Source: Caballeronia zhejiangensis (GTDB lineage Bacteria; Pseudomonadota; Gammaproteobacteria; Burkholderiales; Burkholderiaceae). Taken from it: a stretch of 64,000 nucleotides of DNA. A program made the translations under genes and the position numbers. How positions within the stretch are numbered: the first letter of the stretch is position 1; each line of letters begins with the position of its first letter. The stretch is taken from contig NZ_JFHD01000001.1 of assembly GCF_000698575.1 (NCBI RefSeq), positions 310,001 through 374,000 on the forward strand. Direction: 5' to 3'. Positions 60,816 through 64,000 of the stretch are shown one piece after another. Under the pieces are notes generated by a model. That model ran no database searches and was not told the origin of the DNA. It saw nothing but the letters and a program-made list of their open reading frames with translations.

Positions 60816-62150
60816 TTACCGGCGTTGTTTAAGCTCGTCGATCTGCGCCTCGTAGGCGGCGACGAACGCCCGGCCGAACAGCGTATGGAAATCTTCGGTG
60901 GCTTCGCGCGAAAGCTGGCCGTACATCTCGATGAAAAGATCCCAGCAGCGCGCGCGGCGATTCAATCCTGGCAGCACGCCGTCGAGCAGCGAGCGCCCGG
61001 ACAGCCGCGCCTCGATGCGCTGCGGCTCGAAGCGCTCGAACACGCCGTCGAGCGCCGCGCGCATCCCCGCGACCATGCCGACCTGATGCGCCCGCAGATC
61101 GGCGTACGCATCGTCGAGGGCGGCGGCGGGCGGCATGAAGCCGCGCATCTGCGGATTGAGCAGATGCATGAGCGCGGCCTCCACGTTCGGCGAAAACTTG
61201 AGCGGATTGTTGTCCGACGCTTCGATCATCGTCGCGCCCGTTCGCATCTCGCGCTTGAGCGCGGCGCGCGCGGCGAGCAGTTCGAGCGTGCCGCGCGCCG
61301 CTTCGCGCAGCAGCTCGCCGAGAAGCTGCATCAGCGCGGGCGTCAGCGCATCGATGCGCACGCCGTGCGTGTTCAGCCCGCGCAGGAAGGCATCGACGAG
61401 CGCGCGATCGTCGGCGAGCTCCGCTCTCGATGCAACCGCTGACGGCGTCGGCGCCGATCGCGGACGCGGCGGCGTGAACGCGCTGTGCAGTTCCGATCCG
61501 GCGTCCGGCCGCGTCGCGGGCGTCCCGGCGGGGCGCGCCGCGGCCGTCAGGCTGGCGAACGGATCGGCATCGTGCGCGGTGTTGGGCTGCGCAAGCGGTT
61601 CGACGAGCGGATCGGTGATCGACGCTCCGTCGGACGACGCGCCCGGCGCGAGGTCGAACAACTCGTCGATCGAGCGTTTGCCCGCCGGATCGTCGAAGCC
61701 GAAGTCGAAGTGTTCGGCAGCTTTCGGCTTCGGCGTGTGGAGGTTGGCGTCGAAATCGCCAGGCGCCGACGAACCCGCGTCGAACAATCCCGCGAACGGA
61801 TCGTCCGATGGCGCGTTGGCCGTGACCGTATCGTCATCGACGCCGATATCCGCGCGCAGCTGATAGCCGCCGATCTGCACTTCGTCGCCGTGCGCGAGCG
61901 CGACTTCCTGGCCCGGATCGAGCGGCGCGCCGTTGACGAGCGCCGGATTGCTGCCGCGGTCGATCAGCAGAAAGCGCCCGTCGCGCCACTCGATCTGCAC
62001 ATGCAGACGCGAGACCGTGCGCTCGGCGTCATCGAGCACGAGCCGGTTCGTGACCGCACGCCCGACCGTGCCGCCGTCGGCATCGAAGGTCGCCCAGAGC
62101 GGCACGCGCGGCGGCTGTCCGTTGTGAAGCGTCACCGTGAGCGTGAGCAT
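60816..62150 (-). CDS. tagH: T6SS-associated FHA-domain protein TagH (Fha1-like)
   Basis: A 444-residue protein. The N-terminal FHA domain (about 20-95) has TVGRAVTNRLVLDDAER and VSRLHVQIEWRDGRFLLID, with the phosphothreonine-binding Arg and Ser. A low-complexity linker (about 105-235) leads to a C-terminal domain (about 245-435) with NPLKFSPNVEAALMHLLNPQ, characteristic of TagH. It is the target of PpkA and PppA and promotes T6SS assembly. It lies between tssH (3-bp gap) and pppA. Confidence 0.94.
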   Translation of the reverse strand: MLTLTVTLHNGQPPRVPLWATFDADGGTVGRAVTNRLVLDDAERTVSRLHVQIEWRDGRFLLIDRGSNPALVNGAPLDPGQEVALAHGDEVQIGGYQLRADIGVDDDTVTANAPSDDPFAGLFDAGSSAPGDFDANLHTPKPKAAEHFDFGFDDPAGKRSIDELFDLAPGASSDGASITDPLVEPLAQPNTAHDADPFASLTAAARPAGTPATRPDAGSELHSAFTPPRPRSAPTPSAVASRAELADDRALVDAFLRGLNTHGVRIDALTPALMQLLGELLREAARGTLELLAARAALKREMRTGATMIEASDNNPLKFSPNVEAALMHLLNPQMRGFMPPAAALDDAYADLRAHQVGMVAGMRAALDGVFERFEPQRIEARLSGRSLLDGVLPGLNRRARCWDLFIEMYGQLSREATEDFHTLFGRAFVAAYEAQIDELKQRR

Positions 62151-62153
62151 GGT

Positions 62154-64000
62154 TCACTCGAACGCGTAGACGAAGTCGCCCGCGCTCGCCGAGAGCCGGA
62201 TGTGCGCCAGCGCGCCGCCTTCGGTGAGACGCGTCAGATATTCCGTCGAGATGCGCGGCAGGACGGTGTTCGTGAGCAGCGCGTCGATCACGCGGCCGCC
62301 CGATTCGGCTTCCGTGCAGCGCGAAACGATGAGCCGCACGGCGTCGTCGTCGTACTCGAACGGAATGCCGTGATTGTCCGCGACGCGCCGCCGGATGCGT
62401 TCGAGCTGAAGCCGCACGATGTCGGCCATCATCGCGTCGGAAAGCGGGTAGTAGGGCACCGTGACGAGCCGGCCGAGCAGCGCGGCGGGAAACACGTCGA
62501 GCAGCGGGCCGCGCAACGCGCGCGCGAGTTCCTCCGGCGCGATCGCGCGCGCGGGATCGCGGCACATCGACATGATGACTTCCGAGCCGACGTTCGACGT
62601 CAGCAGGATGATCGTGTTCTTGAAGTCGATGTAACGCCCTTCGCCGTCTTCCATCCAGCCCTTGTCGAAAACCTGGAAGAAGATTTCGTGGACGTCGGGA
62701 TGCGCCTTCTCCACTTCGTCGAGCAGCACGACGCTGTACGGACGGCGGCGCACCGCTTCGGTCAGGATGCCGCCCTCGCCGTAACCCACATAGCCGGGCG
62801 GCGCGCCCTTCAGCGTCGAAACCGTATGCGCTTCCTGAAACTCGCTCATGTTGATGACGATGACGTTCTGCTCGCCGCCGTAGAGCGTTTCGGCGAGCGC
62901 GAGCGCCGTTTCCGTCTTGCCGACGCCCGACGTGCCCGCGAGCAGGAACACGCCGATCGGCTTGTCGGGATTGTCGAGCCGCGCGCGCGAAGTCTGGATG
63001 CGCTTCGCGATCATCTCGAGCGCGTGGCGCTGGCCGATCACGCGGCGATCGAGCGCATCGGCGAGATTGAGCACGGCGGCCAGCTCGTTCTTCAGCATTT
63101 TGCCGACCGGAATGCCGGTCCAATCGGCGACGACGCCCGCGATCACGCCCGCGTCGACGCTCGGCAAAATCAGCGGCGCATCGGCCTGCAATTCGGCGAG
63201 ACGCGATTTGAGCGACGCGAGGCGCGCGAGCTGGTCATCGCGTGAAGCGGCGTCGGCGGCTTCGCGCAACGTCGCGCGCAACGCAAGCAGTTCGTCGACG
63301 ACGCGCTTTTCCTCGTTCCAGCGCGCTTCGAGCCCGCCGAGCGCATCGCGTTCGCGTGCGAGCATCGCGGCGACATCGGCTGCGCGCGTGCCGACATCGA
63401 CGCCCGCATTCGCCTCCCGCGCGACGATCTGCGCCTCGACTTCGAGCGCCTCGATACGGCGTTGGCAGTCGTCGACGAGCGGCGGCGTCGCGTGCTGGCT
63501 GACGGCGACGCGCGCACACGCCGTGTCGATGAGCGACACGGCCTTGTCGGGCAACTGCCGCGCCGGAATATAGCGATGCGACAGCCGCACGGCCGCCTCG
63601 ATCGCCTCGTCGAGCAACTGCACGCGATGATGCCCTTCGAGCACCGCCGCGACGCCGCGCAGCATCCGCACGGCCTTGTCCTCGTCCGGCTCCCGAACCT
63701 GCACGACCTGAAAGCGCCGCGTGAGCGCGGGATCTTTCTCGATGTGCCGCTTGTATTCGGCCCACGTCGTGGCCCCGATCGTGCGCAGATCGCCGCGCGC
63801 GAGCGCCGGTTTCAGCAGATTGGCGGCATCGCCGGTGCCGGCCGCGCCGCCCGCGCCGACGAGCGTATGCACTTCGTCGATGAAGAGAATCACCGGCTTC
63901 GGACTCGCCTGCACATCCTCGACGACCTGACGCAGACGCTGCTCGAACTCGCCCTTCATGCTCGCGCCCGCCTGCAAAAGCCCGAGATCGAGCGACAGCA
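62154..64000 (-). CDS. tssH: T6SS AAA+ ATPase TssH (ClpV), N-terminus outside window
   Basis: This is the C-terminal part (about 615 codons) of a ClpV-type ATPase that recycles contracted TssBC sheaths. The first AAA domain is partly present ([20 protein letters not shown], with Walker [14 protein letters not shown]). The middle coiled coil follows. The second AAA domain is complete, with Walker [17 protein letters not shown] and [20 protein letters not shown]. The reading frame runs through the window end, so the gene continues beyond 64000. It forms an operon with tagH (3-bp gap) and pppA. Confidence 0.95.
   Translation of the reverse strand, partial: LSLDLGLLQAGASMKGEFEQRLRQVVEDVQASPKPVILFIDEVHTLVGAGGAAGTGDAANLLKPALARGDLRTIGATTWAEYKRHIEKDPALTRRFQVVQVREPDEDKAVRMLRGVAAVLEGHHRVQLLDEAIEAAVRLSHRYIPARQLPDKAVSLIDTACARVAVSQHATPPLVDDCQRRIEALEVEAQIVAREANAGVDVGTRAADVAAMLARERDALGGLEARWNEEKRVVDELLALRATLREAADAASRDDQLARLASLKSRLAELQADAPLILPSVDAGVIAGVVADWTGIPVGKMLKNELAAVLNLADALDRRVIGQRHALEMIAKRIQTSRARLDNPDKPIGVFLLAGTSGVGKTETALALAETLYGGEQNVIVINMSEFQEAHTVSTLKGAPPGYVGYGEGGILTEAVRRRPYSVVLLDEVEKAHPDVHEIFFQVFDKGWMEDGEGRYIDFKNTIILLTSNVGSEVIMSMCRDPARAIAPEELARALRGPLLDVFPAALLGRLVTVPYYPLSDAMMADIVRLQLERIRRRVADNHGIPFEYDDDAVRLIVSRCTEAESGGRVIDALLTNTVLPRISTEYLTRLTEGGALAHIRLSASAGDFVYAFE

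Noticed and set aside
1-64000. CRISPR arrays, tRNA/rRNA genes, IS elements, integrase or attachment sites
   Set aside because: No regularly spaced repeats, cloverleaf-like or rRNA sequence, transposase, integrase or flanking direct repeats were seen by eye.

Overview
The window is GC-rich, densely coded and reads as Burkholderiaceae, most like Burkholderia, Paraburkholderia or Caballeronia. The grounds are the gene families: a BMA_A0400-type TagF, Burkholderia-type Gram-negative porin, abundant LysR/TetR regulators and plant-matter enzymes. Species assignment is inference. No rRNA, tRNA, IS element, prophage or CRISPR array was seen.

Layout. 1-3817 (minus) is a galactofuranose/ribose-type sugar ABC transporter (binding protein, ATPase, two permeases, the last cut by the window edge). 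4230-5894 (plus) holds two tiny ORFs, a secreted protein of unknown function and an isolated flagellar L-ring gene flgH. 5912-11504 is a signalling block: two divergent OmpR-type regulators, one in an operon with a histidine kinase and a Tat-exported phosphatase-fold lipoprotein that lacks its catalytic cysteine, then an unpaired QseC-like kinase. 11639-18815 (minus) has an unknown lipoprotein, a small membrane protein, a clan GH-A-like glycosidase lipoprotein, a tannase/feruloyl esterase lipoprotein, a porin and a LysR regulator. 18916-30245 is a mixed metabolic stretch: aldehyde dehydrogenase, GT87-like membrane protein, YghU-type glutathione transferase with a divergent TetR and a clean palindromic operator, VOC protein, encapsulin plus DyP peroxidase cargo, haloacid dehalogenase, NUDIX hydrolase, TetR and aspartate ammonia-lyase. 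30300-33362 has a DUF2235 (Tle1-like) lipase, a LysR regulator and a protein that looks like a divergent sigma factor.

33516-64000 is a type VI secretion (T6SS) locus with its regulators. A minus-strand operon runs tssJ-tssK-tssL-tssM-tagF-ppkA-mltA-narL-type regulator. A hybrid histidine kinase converges on it. From the divergent promoter region at about 47.45 kb, a plus-strand run encodes a signal-peptide-bearing TPR/CHAT (caspase-like) protease, a TpsB outer-membrane transporter and a 1782-residue TpsA exoprotein. It then continues with a 9-bp gap into tssA-tssB-tssC. A minus-strand set, tssH-tagH-pppA, converges on tssC across a hairpin terminator. PpkA, PppA, TagH and TagF make up the known threonine-phosphorylation control module of T6SS. 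Hcp, VgrG, TssE, TssF and TssG are not in the window and may lie beyond 64000.

The most notable finding is the CHAT protease and two-partner secretion pair placed as the first three genes of the sheath operon. This predicts co-expression of a surface exoprotein, a caspase-like protease and the T6SS sheath. Second-rank findings are the catalytically dead Tat phosphatase coupled to a two-component system, the encapsulin/DyP nanocompartment with an intact cargo tag, and the sigma-like protein beside the T6SS regulators.
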